The notes beneath the pieces are model-generated. The model ran no database searches. It was not told where the DNA came from and saw only the letters and a list, made by a program, of their open reading frames with translations. Made by a program: the position numbers and the translations under genes. A DNA stretch of 64,000 nucleotides from Leptolyngbya sp. Heron Island J (lineage in GTDB: Bacteria > Cyanobacteriota > Cyanobacteriia > Phormidesmidales > Phormidesmidaceae), in the NCBI RefSeq assembly GCF_000482245.1, contig NZ_AWNH01000078.1, positions 62,001 through 126,000 on the forward strand, read 5' to 3'. Every line of letters starts with the position of its first letter. Within the stretch, counting starts at the first letter, position 1. Shown piece after piece: positions 29,326 to 38,700 of this stretch.

Positions 29326-31053
29326 ATGGAGAACCGCTTGAAAAACTTTGTTCGCGTTATTTCCAGTTCTTTAGTCAGCGCTTTATTGCTAGCCAGCTGT
29401 AACAGCAGCATAGATTCCAGTGGCACAAGTTCCAACAGCGGTCGTGGGTTTGAAGTAAAGCTGCTGGTGGGGAGTGCCTTACATCAGTTCTGTGATGAAG
29501 CAGCAGTTCAGTTCAATCAGACCAATCCGCAGCTGGAGAGTGGTGACGCATTTTATATGACCTGCGAGGCAGCGGGTAGCGGCGATGTTGTGGAGCGTAC
29601 CATTGCCTTAGCTCAGCAATTTCAACAGGGGGCACTCACCGCTGAGACTCCAGACTTTCCCACAATTCTTTCTGTAGACGGTGAGATTTATCAGAACCAG
29701 CTGATCTATCGCATGGATCAGCTTTACCCTGGCCAAGACTATATCCCGGCTATTACTGATGCACCACTGTTAGCTAATAGTCCCATGGTGTTTATGGTGC
29801 CAGCGGATCTGGCGTCTGGTCTGCGTAACGTTGACGATCTGTTTGCGCAGCTAGTCACTGCCAAAACCCATCAAGATTTGGACCCTAGTAGCCCAGAGCA
29901 GCCAATTTACTATGTCCATACCGCGCCTACTCGTTCCAATTCCGGGCTGCAAACCTTGGTATCCCAGTTCGCGTCAGTGTCAGGTAAACGTCCTGAAGAG
30001 TTGACAGTGGCAGATGTGCAACAGCACCAGGCAAAGGTACAAGAGATTCAGAGCAAAATTACCCGCTACGGTAAGTCCACCTCTACCCTGGCCAAGTCTA
30101 TGGTGGAGAATGGACCCTTCTGGGCTTCCATTGGCTCGGTATACGAGTCATCGGTGATTGCGGCTAATACTAATTTGCCCCCTGGTGGCACCCGTTATGA
30201 AGCGGTGTATCCCAAATCCACCTTTACCTCCAATATGCGGGGCATTGTGCCCAATGCGCCATGGGTCAGCGACCAAGAAAAAGCAGCGGCTGATCAGATT
30301 TTGGAATATCTGCAATCTCCGCCAGCGCAGCAAATCGCTACGAATTTGGGCCTGCGACCAGGCGCGCCCGGAGTTGCTCTAGGACCTAAGTTCAGCCCTG
30401 ATTTTGGTGTCGACCCCCAGGCCAGTTATGATTCCTACCGACCGCCTGTGCCAGAGGTGGCTGAGGCGATGTTGACTACCTGGAGTCAGGTGGCTAAGAA
30501 GTCTTCTCTCGTGGTGGTGGTGGTCGATACCTCAGGTTCGATGGACGGCAACAAACTACCAGCGGTTCAAAATACCCTCAAAACTTACGTTGATGCTCTG
30601 GGGCCTAAAGACCAGGTGGCCTTGATTGATTTCGATAGTGATATTCGTCAGCCGGTGCTGGTGGATGGCACACCCGAGGGTAAGTCGCGGGGGTTACAGT
30701 TTATTGCTGGGTTAAGGGCTGATGGGGGTACTCGTCTCTACGATTCGGCATTGGCAGCGCGCAATTGGCTCTCCGCTAACCTGAGGCAAAATGCCATCAA
30801 TGCAGTACTAATTTTGACCGATGGTGAAGATTCGGAATCGGGGATTAGTCTGGATCAACTGGAACAAGAACTCTCTCGCAGCGGGTTTTCATCAGACCAG
30901 CGTATTGCTTTCTTCACGGTGGGCTATGGCAAAGAAGGGGACTTTAACCCCCAGGCTCTAGAGCAGATTGCTCAGCTGAATGGAGGTTACTATCGTAAGG
31001 GTGATCCGGCGACCATTGCCCAGTTGATGGCCGATCTACAAGTCGAATTTTAG
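29326..31053 (+). CDS. Lipoprotein with solute-binding and VWA domains
   Basis: 575 residues from the ATG at 29326; a TTG three codons earlier is possible. A lipobox (LLLASC) gives a lipid-anchored mature protein. Residues about 40-370 resemble an extracellular solute-binding protein (FEVKLLVGSALHQF, APTRSNSGLQTLVSQF, YESSVIAANTNL). Residues about 390-575 are a von Willebrand A domain with a complete MIDAS: DTSGSMDGN, then GTRLYDS and ILTDGEDSESG. The fusion suggests a metal-dependent adhesive or sensory module joined to a ligand-binding one. It is first gene of a three-gene operon. Confidence 0.88.
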   Translation: MENRLKNFVRVISSSLVSALLLASCNSSIDSSGTSSNSGRGFEVKLLVGSALHQFCDEAAVQFNQTNPQLESGDAFYMTCEAAGSGDVVERTIALAQQFQQGALTAETPDFPTILSVDGEIYQNQLIYRMDQLYPGQDYIPAITDAPLLANSPMVFMVPADLASGLRNVDDLFAQLVTAKTHQDLDPSSPEQPIYYVHTAPTRSNSGLQTLVSQFASVSGKRPEELTVADVQQHQAKVQEIQSKITRYGKSTSTLAKSMVENGPFWASIGSVYESSVIAANTNLPPGGTRYEAVYPKSTFTSNMRGIVPNAPWVSDQEKAAADQILEYLQSPPAQQIATNLGLRPGAPGVALGPKFSPDFGVDPQASYDSYRPPVPEVAEAMLTTWSQVAKKSSLVVVVVDTSGSMDGNKLPAVQNTLKTYVDALGPKDQVALIDFDSDIRQPVLVDGTPEGKSRGLQFIAGLRADGGTRLYDSALAARNWLSANLRQNAINAVLILTDGEDSESGISLDQLEQELSRSGFSSDQRIAFFTVGYGKEGDFNPQALEQIAQLNGGYYRKGDPATIAQLMADLQVEF

Positions 31054-31061
31054 GAGCACTG

Positions 31062-31781
31062 ATGAAGCTAGCCAATCCATTGCAGTATCCGTTGGCGGTG
31101 CTGGCAGGAGGCATTTTTCTGGTAGGTGGTGTGCGTTTGGGCCGTTTGCCTGCTGTTGTTGTAATACCCGGTGCGGTGATTATTGCCACGGCTGGTGCCG
31201 CTGTCCTAAAGTCTCGCGAACCCGATAAGGTTGAGTTGGCCAACAAATCTATTAATCGGGAGTTTCAACAGGTGCGGCAGCAGGCTGTTGCTTTAGGTAC
31301 ACGGGCGAATGAGTTAAATGAGGAGGCGACTCGATTACTGACTGATAGCGACCAGATTGAGTTGCTAGGGGTGGTGCAGTATGCGTGCGATCGCACGCAA
31401 GAACTCCCCCAAAAAATTGATCAGCTTGCCTTCCGCCTAGAAGGTAAAGACGCCCTGTTGTCGGTTGACGAACTACAACGCCAACTCAAACAAGCCGAGG
31501 TTAAAGTTCGCAATAGCAAGGGCATCGCCCAGGAACAATGGGGCAAACTTGCCAACAGTCTGAAGCGCAATATTGCCCTGGCCCAACATGGTGAAGATGC
31601 TCGTCAAGCTCAGCTGGCTAACTTGTCTACTTTAATTGCCGAATCAGGAGGGGTGCTCCAACAATTGCAAAACAAACTTCGCACCGCTGATCTCACCAAT
31701 GCTGTCGCCGCCGATGAACTACGAGAGCTTAGCGATGAATTCAAGGGCTTCCAAGAAAATGTCGATGTCTTAATTGCCTGA
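31062..31781 (+). CDS. Membrane protein with coiled coil, VWA operon
   Basis: 239 residues starting 8 bases after the VWA gene, with AGGAG upstream. Two hydrophobic segments lie in residues 8-50 (PLAVLAGGIFLVGG and VVVIPGAVIIATAGAAV). The rest is Gln/Glu/Leu-rich and helical (QQVRQQAVALGTRANELNEE and later heptads), a likely coiled coil in the cytoplasm or periplasm. No family is recognised. It may tie the two solute-binding partners to the inner membrane. Confidence 0.75.
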   Translation: MKLANPLQYPLAVLAGGIFLVGGVRLGRLPAVVVIPGAVIIATAGAAVLKSREPDKVELANKSINREFQQVRQQAVALGTRANELNEEATRLLTDSDQIELLGVVQYACDRTQELPQKIDQLAFRLEGKDALLSVDELQRQLKQAEVKVRNSKGIAQEQWGKLANSLKRNIALAQHGEDARQAQLANLSTLIAESGGVLQQLQNKLRTADLTNAVAADELRELSDEFKGFQENVDVLIA

Positions 31782-31825
31782 TTTTCATCCATTCCAAATT
31801 ATTCCCATTCCCCATTTTTCTCATC

Positions 31826-32923
31826 ATGGTCACCAAACCCGTTACCTCCCTTGCCATCATCGTCGCCTCTGCCGGTCTCGCCTACGCCCCTCTCCCCGGC
31901 GTTAATCAATCCATCACCATTGTTAGCGGCAGCGAACTTCAAGAACCTCTTAAACTTCTCGAAACTCGTTTTGAACAACAGAATCCTTCGATTCAAATCA
32001 ATCTTGAATTCCAAGGTTCCCAAGATATTGTCAACAAATATATTGATGACAAAAACGACTTTGAACCCACAGTTCTGATTCCTGCCAATGGCCAACTGTT
32101 AGATGAGCTGAGCCAACGCTGGCAGGCACAATATGGTGATGAACCCTTTTATGAAACACCCCAGCCCATTGCTAAGACAATGCTAGTTGCTGTCTCCTGG
32201 CCAGAGCGAGCCAAAGCACTGTTCCCTGATGGCGAGTTTCAGTGGCAACGGTTAGAAGATGCCATGGCTGGTAGCAATTGGGACAAAATTGGTGGCAATG
32301 CTGCTTGGGGCAGTTTTGATTTTGTAACGACTGACCCTACTCGCTCTAACAGTGGTCAGCTGACGATGAGTTTATGGTCACAATCTGAGGCTAATAGCAA
32401 CAGTCTCAATACTGGCGATTTTAGCAAAAACAATGTTCAAACATTATTTGGTTTGGTAAAACGATCTGTTTATCAGCCGCCTAGGTCTACGGACATTCTA
32501 TTGCAAGAGTTTATTACTCGCGGTCCCAACGATGCCGACATTGCCACCGTATATGAGAGTATTGCTCTCCACCGCTGGGAACAGTCCAGTGCTACCCAAG
32601 GCCAGCCCTATCAAATCCTTTACCTAGATCCGACCATTGAGACTATTTCCACCGCTGCCATTGTGCGACGTGATGTCAGTGATGGCGAAGCTAAAGCTGC
32701 TCGCGCATTTATCGACTTTTTGGTGGAGCCAGAACAGCAAGCTGTATTTGTGCAGCATGGCTTTCGTCCTATGAATGCACAGGTCGATATTAACTCGGTA
32801 CCCAATAGCCCTTGGAGCCAAAATATTCCTGGAGCAATGACGGAGCCAACGGGGCGAGTCAACACTCCACCCAATCGTTCTGTGGTTGAAGAGGTTATCC
32901 GTCAGTGGCAACGAGTTAACTGA
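31826..32923 (+). CDS. Extracellular solute-binding protein, VWA operon
   Basis: 365 residues. An N-terminal hydrophobic segment (SLAIIVASAGLAYAPLPGV) is a signal peptide or anchor. The mature part is a type II periplasmic binding protein (ITIVSGSELQEPLKLLE, DFVTTDPTRSNSGQLTMSLW, FIDFLVEPEQQAVFVQHGFR). The DPTRSNSG motif recurs in the VWA lipoprotein of the same operon (APTRSNSG), so the two arose from one ancestor. No permease or ATPase is adjacent, so a sensing rather than transport role is likely. Confidence 0.82.
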   Translation: MVTKPVTSLAIIVASAGLAYAPLPGVNQSITIVSGSELQEPLKLLETRFEQQNPSIQINLEFQGSQDIVNKYIDDKNDFEPTVLIPANGQLLDELSQRWQAQYGDEPFYETPQPIAKTMLVAVSWPERAKALFPDGEFQWQRLEDAMAGSNWDKIGGNAAWGSFDFVTTDPTRSNSGQLTMSLWSQSEANSNSLNTGDFSKNNVQTLFGLVKRSVYQPPRSTDILLQEFITRGPNDADIATVYESIALHRWEQSSATQGQPYQILYLDPTIETISTAAIVRRDVSDGEAKAARAFIDFLVEPEQQAVFVQHGFRPMNAQVDINSVPNSPWSQNIPGAMTEPTGRVNTPPNRSVVEEVIRQWQRVN

Positions 32924-32951
32924 GCTTGGTACTATTAGGAATTAAAGAACT

Positions 32952-32968
32952 GGTGAAATCACCTTTTT
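32952..32968 (+). terminator. Weak terminator after the VWA operon
   Basis: GGTGA and TCACC flank AA and are followed by five T. The stem is only 5 bp with a tiny loop, so strength is doubtful, but it sits 28 bases after the operon end and before a convergent gene. Confidence 0.35.
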
Positions 32969-33015
32969 GATAAGGAAGATGTGTCACGATGCTTTGGCAA
33001 CACTATTAACCAACT

Positions 33016-34899
33016 CTAATTCACTTTAGCCTTAAACCGAACAAATCCATACGCTCCTGTTGGGTCAATTGAGGCAGAAGGGACATCCCCCACATTGACA
33101 ATGATGAAACCATTGTTTTGAGTCTGACTGCCTTGGGTCAAATCGTAACGGCAGTAGGTCAGAGAATCGTTATTATTAGCAATATAAGCGCCAATATCCA
33201 GATCCTCAGTGTTGGTCAAAGATTGATTTCCGCTAGCGCGTCCTAGCATAATCCCGGTATCGGCATCAAATGCATCGTCAGTAAAGGTGAGATGGTCGGG
33301 AATGCGATCGCACAGTCGAAAATCCTGCGCTACAGTACTACCGTTAGAGAGAAAATAAATCGTGTACTCAATCTCATCCCCTGGCTGCACGCTGATACCA
33401 CCTACAACTCCACTCAGATAGTTAGCTGGCCACTCGGCTGCATTATCGTCATCATCGGGGCTACCCACATCTATATAGGTGTCGTCAAATACCTGTTCAT
33501 CAGCCTGTCCCCGATTGATAGCCGTAATTCTTTTAACTAAGGCCATTTGAGCATTTCCCGCCGGGTCAAATGGAAAGTTGATATTCAAAATATCTGTTGT
33601 CAAAAGTGTTGCCTGGCGCGGATTTATTTGAGACGACTCCGCATCTCCCCCACCATAGGTCAATCCCCCCAGATCCCCATCGGTTTCATCAATATCTACC
33701 CAGTAATTTGTATTCTCCGCCAGGTTAGTAAATAAATACTCTCCGCCATTTTGCGTTTCCTTAACCTCAATCCGTAAATCGTCACCATGGGTTTCTAAAA
33801 TATTATCGCCGTCATCTTTATAGAGTGTGACAGTTACCTCATCTAGTCCGCGCTCACCACTGCTCAGCAAGTCATCTCGACTCGTGTCCTCAAAGGCATT
33901 ACCACCAATATGACAGCCCGCTGCCATACCAGAGGTCATAAAAATAGCCTGAGTAGCTCCCCCATCCAGGGATTCACCCACTGCATAGGTGATTTGGGTA
34001 GTATCAATAAACGTATTTTGATAATCAACGACAATTCGACTACTAGTTGCGTCTTCTGATGGGTTGGGACCCAATCCCTGGGTATTAGAGGAATTCGAAT
34101 TATCTGTTGATGATGAATCATCCGTGAATATGTGCTTATTACCCGAGATACTCTCCACCAGGATAGACCCAACATAGGTATTGGTAGAGCTAATGGATGT
34201 CCCACCTAAAAAGCTTTCAACTTCAAGGATGTCTCTAAACCGGATATTATTGTTAACGTACTGACTGTCAATATCCCCCGCCAGGATACGAGCACTACCA
34301 ATGGGGCGATTGTATTCAACTTCCAGAACCCAGCTATCGCCAGGGTCGCCTTCACGCTCTGTTAACCTGGGAGTTCTATTCCCTGTTCTTGGATCGGTAA
34401 ACTCAATAAAAAATACATCTGGATCATGGCCAGTGGCTATAAACTTGCCACTGTTGTTGTTAATTGCAACAGTACGCATCGTGGCCGTAGTTCCATTAGG
34501 GGCCGTTGCTGTCCATACCGTATCTACAGAATACTTAGGCTTGGCATTATTTCCCCCGGTCATACCAAAAGGCTCACGGTCAGGCACAAAGTCGCCAAAT
34601 ACCATATCGTGACAGCTCAAAGAGAGAGGAGCCTGAGGTGAACTATTCGGCAATGCCTCTGCAGGTAGACTATCTGCTTGAGCCGGTAAGGCTGTCATTA
34701 ACGTAGCCGCAATACTCGTTGCCAGTGCCAAAGAATGGGCAGCGACCATTTTCCCATTGCGTATTTTTTTTGAGGGTGCACCCAACAACCGTTGTTGAAT
34801 CAAACTGACTAGCGGCAAAGGCTGTTCTGCAAGCTGTTTCCGAACTCTGACCCTGTGAGGATTTAGAGCGACGAGACGCTCAAGTAATGATGAAAACAC
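33016..34899 (-). CDS. Exported SdrD_B protein with LVKRITAIN module
   Basis: 627 residues from a GTG; an ATG at 34747-34749 would give a 577-residue form beginning directly with a classical signal peptide (SLALATSIAATLMTALPAQA) and may be the true start. Residues about 90-330 are a beta-rich region with no recognised family. An SdrD_B-like unit lies at about 335-440 (IGGNAFEDTSRDDLLSSGER). The last about 180 residues are the shared C-terminal module: ALVKRITAIN, WPANYLSGVVGG, PGDEIEYTIYF, FRLCDRIP and a final strand FVRFKAKVN. It is the 3'-most gene of the surface-protein cluster. Confidence 0.85.
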   Translation of the reverse strand: MFSSLLERLVALNPHRVRVRKQLAEQPLPLVSLIQQRLLGAPSKKIRNGKMVAAHSLALATSIAATLMTALPAQADSLPAEALPNSSPQAPLSLSCHDMVFGDFVPDREPFGMTGGNNAKPKYSVDTVWTATAPNGTTATMRTVAINNNSGKFIATGHDPDVFFIEFTDPRTGNRTPRLTEREGDPGDSWVLEVEYNRPIGSARILAGDIDSQYVNNNIRFRDILEVESFLGGTSISSTNTYVGSILVESISGNKHIFTDDSSSTDNSNSSNTQGLGPNPSEDATSSRIVVDYQNTFIDTTQITYAVGESLDGGATQAIFMTSGMAAGCHIGGNAFEDTSRDDLLSSGERGLDEVTVTLYKDDGDNILETHGDDLRIEVKETQNGGEYLFTNLAENTNYWVDIDETDGDLGGLTYGGGDAESSQINPRQATLLTTDILNINFPFDPAGNAQMALVKRITAINRGQADEQVFDDTYIDVGSPDDDDNAAEWPANYLSGVVGGISVQPGDEIEYTIYFLSNGSTVAQDFRLCDRIPDHLTFTDDAFDADTGIMLGRASGNQSLTNTEDLDIGAYIANNNDSLTYCRYDLTQGSQTQNNGFIIVNVGDVPSASIDPTGAYGFVRFKAKVN

Positions 34900-35232
34900 T
34901 GTATAAAAAAATACTTGCCTTGATTTTCTTAGCTTGCCTCAAAGACCACCGATAATCTCTCGGAAAATTTACTAAAATACTTGACCTAAAATACTGAAAA
35001 GAACAGAGAAAACTTAATCTAAATGCTTTGATATTTAAGCTTTGTTGATGCTCAAAGCTTTTCACATATATCTAATCAGCCTATTCTTTTTTTTGTCCAT
35101 AAACCTGGATTTAAGATGGTGCTAAATACGTGATTTTACTAGCATGATCCACCAAGGCCCAAAGCTATGATCTTATGCTTGCCGACACTCACTTACATTG
35201 CTAAAATGCATTCATCTCAACTGGAAACTGTT
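34900..35232. other. AT-rich intergenic region in the surface-protein cluster
   Basis: 333 bases between two minus-strand genes with no convincing gene. It should contain the promoter of the 33016-34899 gene, but no clear -35/-10 pair or strong ribosome site is visible next to the GTG at 34899. Confidence 0.4.
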
Positions 35233-35559
35233 CTATCTATTGAACATTTCTCTCAATGTATCTCTTGCCTGATTATGGTTTAAGTTGGTACGCTCTGAAG
35301 ACGTTGAGTCGTTTGTTGCAACATCTTCTAACTCCACATCATCAACTACATTAGACTCAATCCGCTGCACATCATTATCAACGTTTTCTATAAAACTTCC
35401 CACTGCCTGACTCTCAATCAGAATGATTGGCTTGTCATTGCTGTTGGCTAATGCCGGTGCTCCACAGACCAAAATGCCACTGGATATAATCAAAGAAAAA
35501 ACTGCCTGCCTTATAGGTGTCTGGCTAAGGTTTGCTAGATATGATGGCAACAAAGACAT
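35233..35559 (-). CDS. Small exported protein of the QA(T/V)GSF type
   Basis: 108 residues. A signal peptide spans 1-38 (AVFSLIISSGILVCGAPALA). The short mature part begins with ILIESQAVGSFIENVDND followed by RIESNVVDDVE, matching the N-terminal NQATGSF...SN(E)VxVxV motif of the 553- and 961-residue neighbours. It lacks all later domains, so it is either a minimal family member or a subunit carrying only the N-terminal motif. The last 40 residues are charged and probably disordered. Function unknown. Confidence 0.7.
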   Translation of the reverse strand: MSLLPSYLANLSQTPIRQAVFSLIISSGILVCGAPALANSNDKPIILIESQAVGSFIENVDNDVQRIESNVVDDVELEDVATNDSTSSERTNLNHNQARDTLREMFNR

Positions 35560-35687
35560 AGATAGCTATTCTTCCTTTCAGACCCTATGATGTCTGTACA
35601 GTTGCTGCTTTGACTTCGGTGAAACCCCTTGAGAATATGGCTTGTTATTGTAGTAACTCTTGCAATGTCAGGACAATACTGATTTGT

Positions 35688-35721
35688 GTTGTAGGGGCAC
35701 TCTATAGAACGTCCCTACAAC
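35688..35721. repeat. REP-like palindrome, diverged copy 2
   Basis: A 34-bp palindrome with three unpaired positions, GTTGTAGGGGC...GTCCCTACAAC. The core resembles the GTAGAGAC family at 28961, 47047 and 47382 with G replacing A in the arm. It lies just after the end of the 1,897-residue gene's downstream spacer. Confidence 0.65.
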
Positions 35722-35747
35722 GACGTCATTGGTAACAATCAAATTGC

Positions 35748-38700
35748 TTATTCATTCACCTTGGTGGTAAACCGAAAATAGCCATAGGCATTGGTGGGTG
35801 TCCCTTGCCCGGTGGTGTTAGGTAATGTGGCCAACCCGGTTGGATCACCTGTTGTGCCGGTGATATCGACCACCACCACTTCATCGGTGGCGGATGTGCT
35901 GAACCCAGAGAGATTACATGTCGGTACCGCAGGTAGATTGCCCACCGTGGTCACCTCGCCTCGATCAACAGTTGTGGCATCGCTATCATCAGTGAGATTG
36001 TAGGTGGTGCTGCCGATAACTAGCTCAATGTCGTTACCACCATAAAGTCCAGTAACAAAACTCTGATTCGGCTGAATCCAGTCACAGATCCTCACGGTTT
36101 CGGCTGTGGTGCCACCTGCGTTGAGAAAATACACTGTGTATTCAATCTCGTCACCAGGGTTGACCAATCCTGCATCAAGTTCACCTAGCAGATAACCATT
36201 TGGCCAGTTACTCATGTCATCAGCCGAATTTGTAACATTATCGTTGACTATCCCATTGAGGGTGGTATTGTCGTTGGGATTTTTGGTGCGATCGCCATTG
36301 ATGGCCGTAATTCGTTTCACCAATAACACATCAGGGTCACTCGACACGACTGTAAAGGTGGTCGGGTCATCAATGGGAGGTGAGTCAGGGTCGTCGCTGG
36401 GGAAGGTTTGTGCACCGAAGGAGAGGGATGCCTGGTTATCAATGTTGCCCACTGGAGCATTGTTATCAACAACGGCATTTACTGTGAAAGTTACACTGTT
36501 GGTAATGTTATCCACACCGTTAGGGATGTTAATGCTGCTGATGCTCAGTTCAGTGTCATTAAATGTGGTGACGGTGCCATCACCAGGGGATGCAACACTT
36601 AGACTGTTGGTATCAAAAGTAATATTGGGGTCCGTGAGGACATCCTCAAAATCAATAAAAATGTCGGTGCCATGGCCGTTATATAACACGTAGGTATAGG
36701 TAACCGTATCACCAGGAAACGCGATCTCAGGTTCAACATTTTTGGTAATAGCAGGCGGAGTACAGGAGGTGGCATCAAATTTATCATTGATCACCACTGG
36801 TCCCACTCGGTGCACAACGGCGGGAGACTGGGTCAGGTCAATGGCGAAGAGGGCATTATCACCACCAGCCACATTTTTATAGAAGTAGCTGATGCCACTG
36901 CTGGTGGCCCAGGAGCCTCCTGAGTTAAAGGGTAGGGGATCACCTGTAGTTGTAACAACAGTGGCAGCTCCTCCCGTTGGTGGAATGCGGTAGAGATTGC
37001 CATCTTTGATGGCATATAGTTGACCATCCACCGGGTTGAAGTTCAGGTCAGCGGGGAAGTCGGGCAAGCCCGTGATAGCAACAGTATCATAGGTCAGGGT
37101 ACCATTGGCAGGAGCGTTGCCGATGTTCACGATACGCAAAGTGTTACCATCTGCCATGTTGTAGTATCGGCCACGGCCATCCATGGTGCCATTCCACCAG
37201 GCGGGGGTATTTAATTCAACGGATGGATTGCTCACTAAGGTGGCTCGGCCTAACCCTTCAAGGGTCCCATCGGCACTGATGCGCACAATCTCACGCCATT
37301 GAAAGCTAGACTCACCTAGAGGATTGACGACAACACCATAGAGGTAGTTATCCAAAATGTTATAGGCTAAGCCATTGACTTCGATGGGGGGATCAAAGTT
37401 GGGGGCTGTGGCGGTATTAATTGAGTTAAAGCTTAAGGTGGTTGGGTCAAAGATACCGAATTCTGATGGACTGTTGATGATTGAATAGGCAGAGGTATTG
37501 CAGGCAAAGGTAGATCCAGAAGTTGTCGTCGATGACTGTTTGAGGGGAATGTTGTTATTGATAACAAAGGGATCGCCCGCGTCTAAATTAAAGGACAAGT
37601 AAAAGATTGTACAGTTATTGCCTGTCAGGAAACCAGCACTGCCCGTATCCTCATAATTCCCTAAAACTGTGGGGTCAACACCGCCCGTGGGGTCAAATGG
37701 TGGTGGGTCTTGCTTTAAGCAGGTGTTGCTTAGTTCATATCCCGGCGGTGGGGTGACTGCCATGGTGTAGGTGCCAGCAGTCCCATCAATAAACCATTCA
37801 TAAAAGCCAGTAGCGCTGCCATCATGGGTCAGGTTAATTGCCCCTGGACCGCTGACGCTGATCTGCCCCCCCGGAATCATCTCACCCGTAGCTTCGTCAT
37901 AGAAATACCCGGCAGGGTCGGCATCTTGATAATTGGGGACACCATCGCCATCTCGATCACCTGTACCATCTATCACATCTGGAATGGCGTCATCATCAGT
38001 ATCGAGTAAGATGCCTGCATCCAGGTTATCAATGTTATTGCCTGCGGTTAGGGTAATTCTGGCAGTCTTCCCTGTGACCGGATTAACATCAGAGTCAAGC
38101 TCGTCATCATTGCCTCGATTACGTCGAGTAAAGCGATAGCTATTGGGCAGCTCAACCTGCACTCGATAATCATTGGGGGCTAAATCGATAAAGTTGTAAA
38201 ATCCGCCGCTGCTGATAGTTTGGGTCGCTTGAATAGTGCCATCATCGGGGGTAATCAGGTGAACAACGACATTGTCATACCCCGATTCTCCATCGTCCTG
38301 AATGCCATTAAAGTTAGTATCGTCCCACACCTGACCTCCCAGGGATGCAAATGTGCTAGCACGAGTTCTCACGGTAGCATCTACAGAGGGAATAAAGCCT
38401 AGACTAGGATGGTTAGGAGTGCCCTTGAAATTATTGGTATAAACGTCACTGCCGAGACTCCCTGTGGATGACATTGTTAGTCGCAATCGCCGCGTTGGCT
38501 CCCCTGCATTCATCGCAGGTGCTGTGATCAAGACTGCAGTGACATCAGAATAGTCGATCGCAGGACAATCTGCTGCTCCACTGGTAACTTCGGCAGGCGT
38601 ACACCAGATCGTACTGCTATTTTGAGTCGCTGGATTATCACTGATATTGTTGGGACTATCGTGAGTGAACTGGAAGGTAAAACCCACATTATCTACATCC

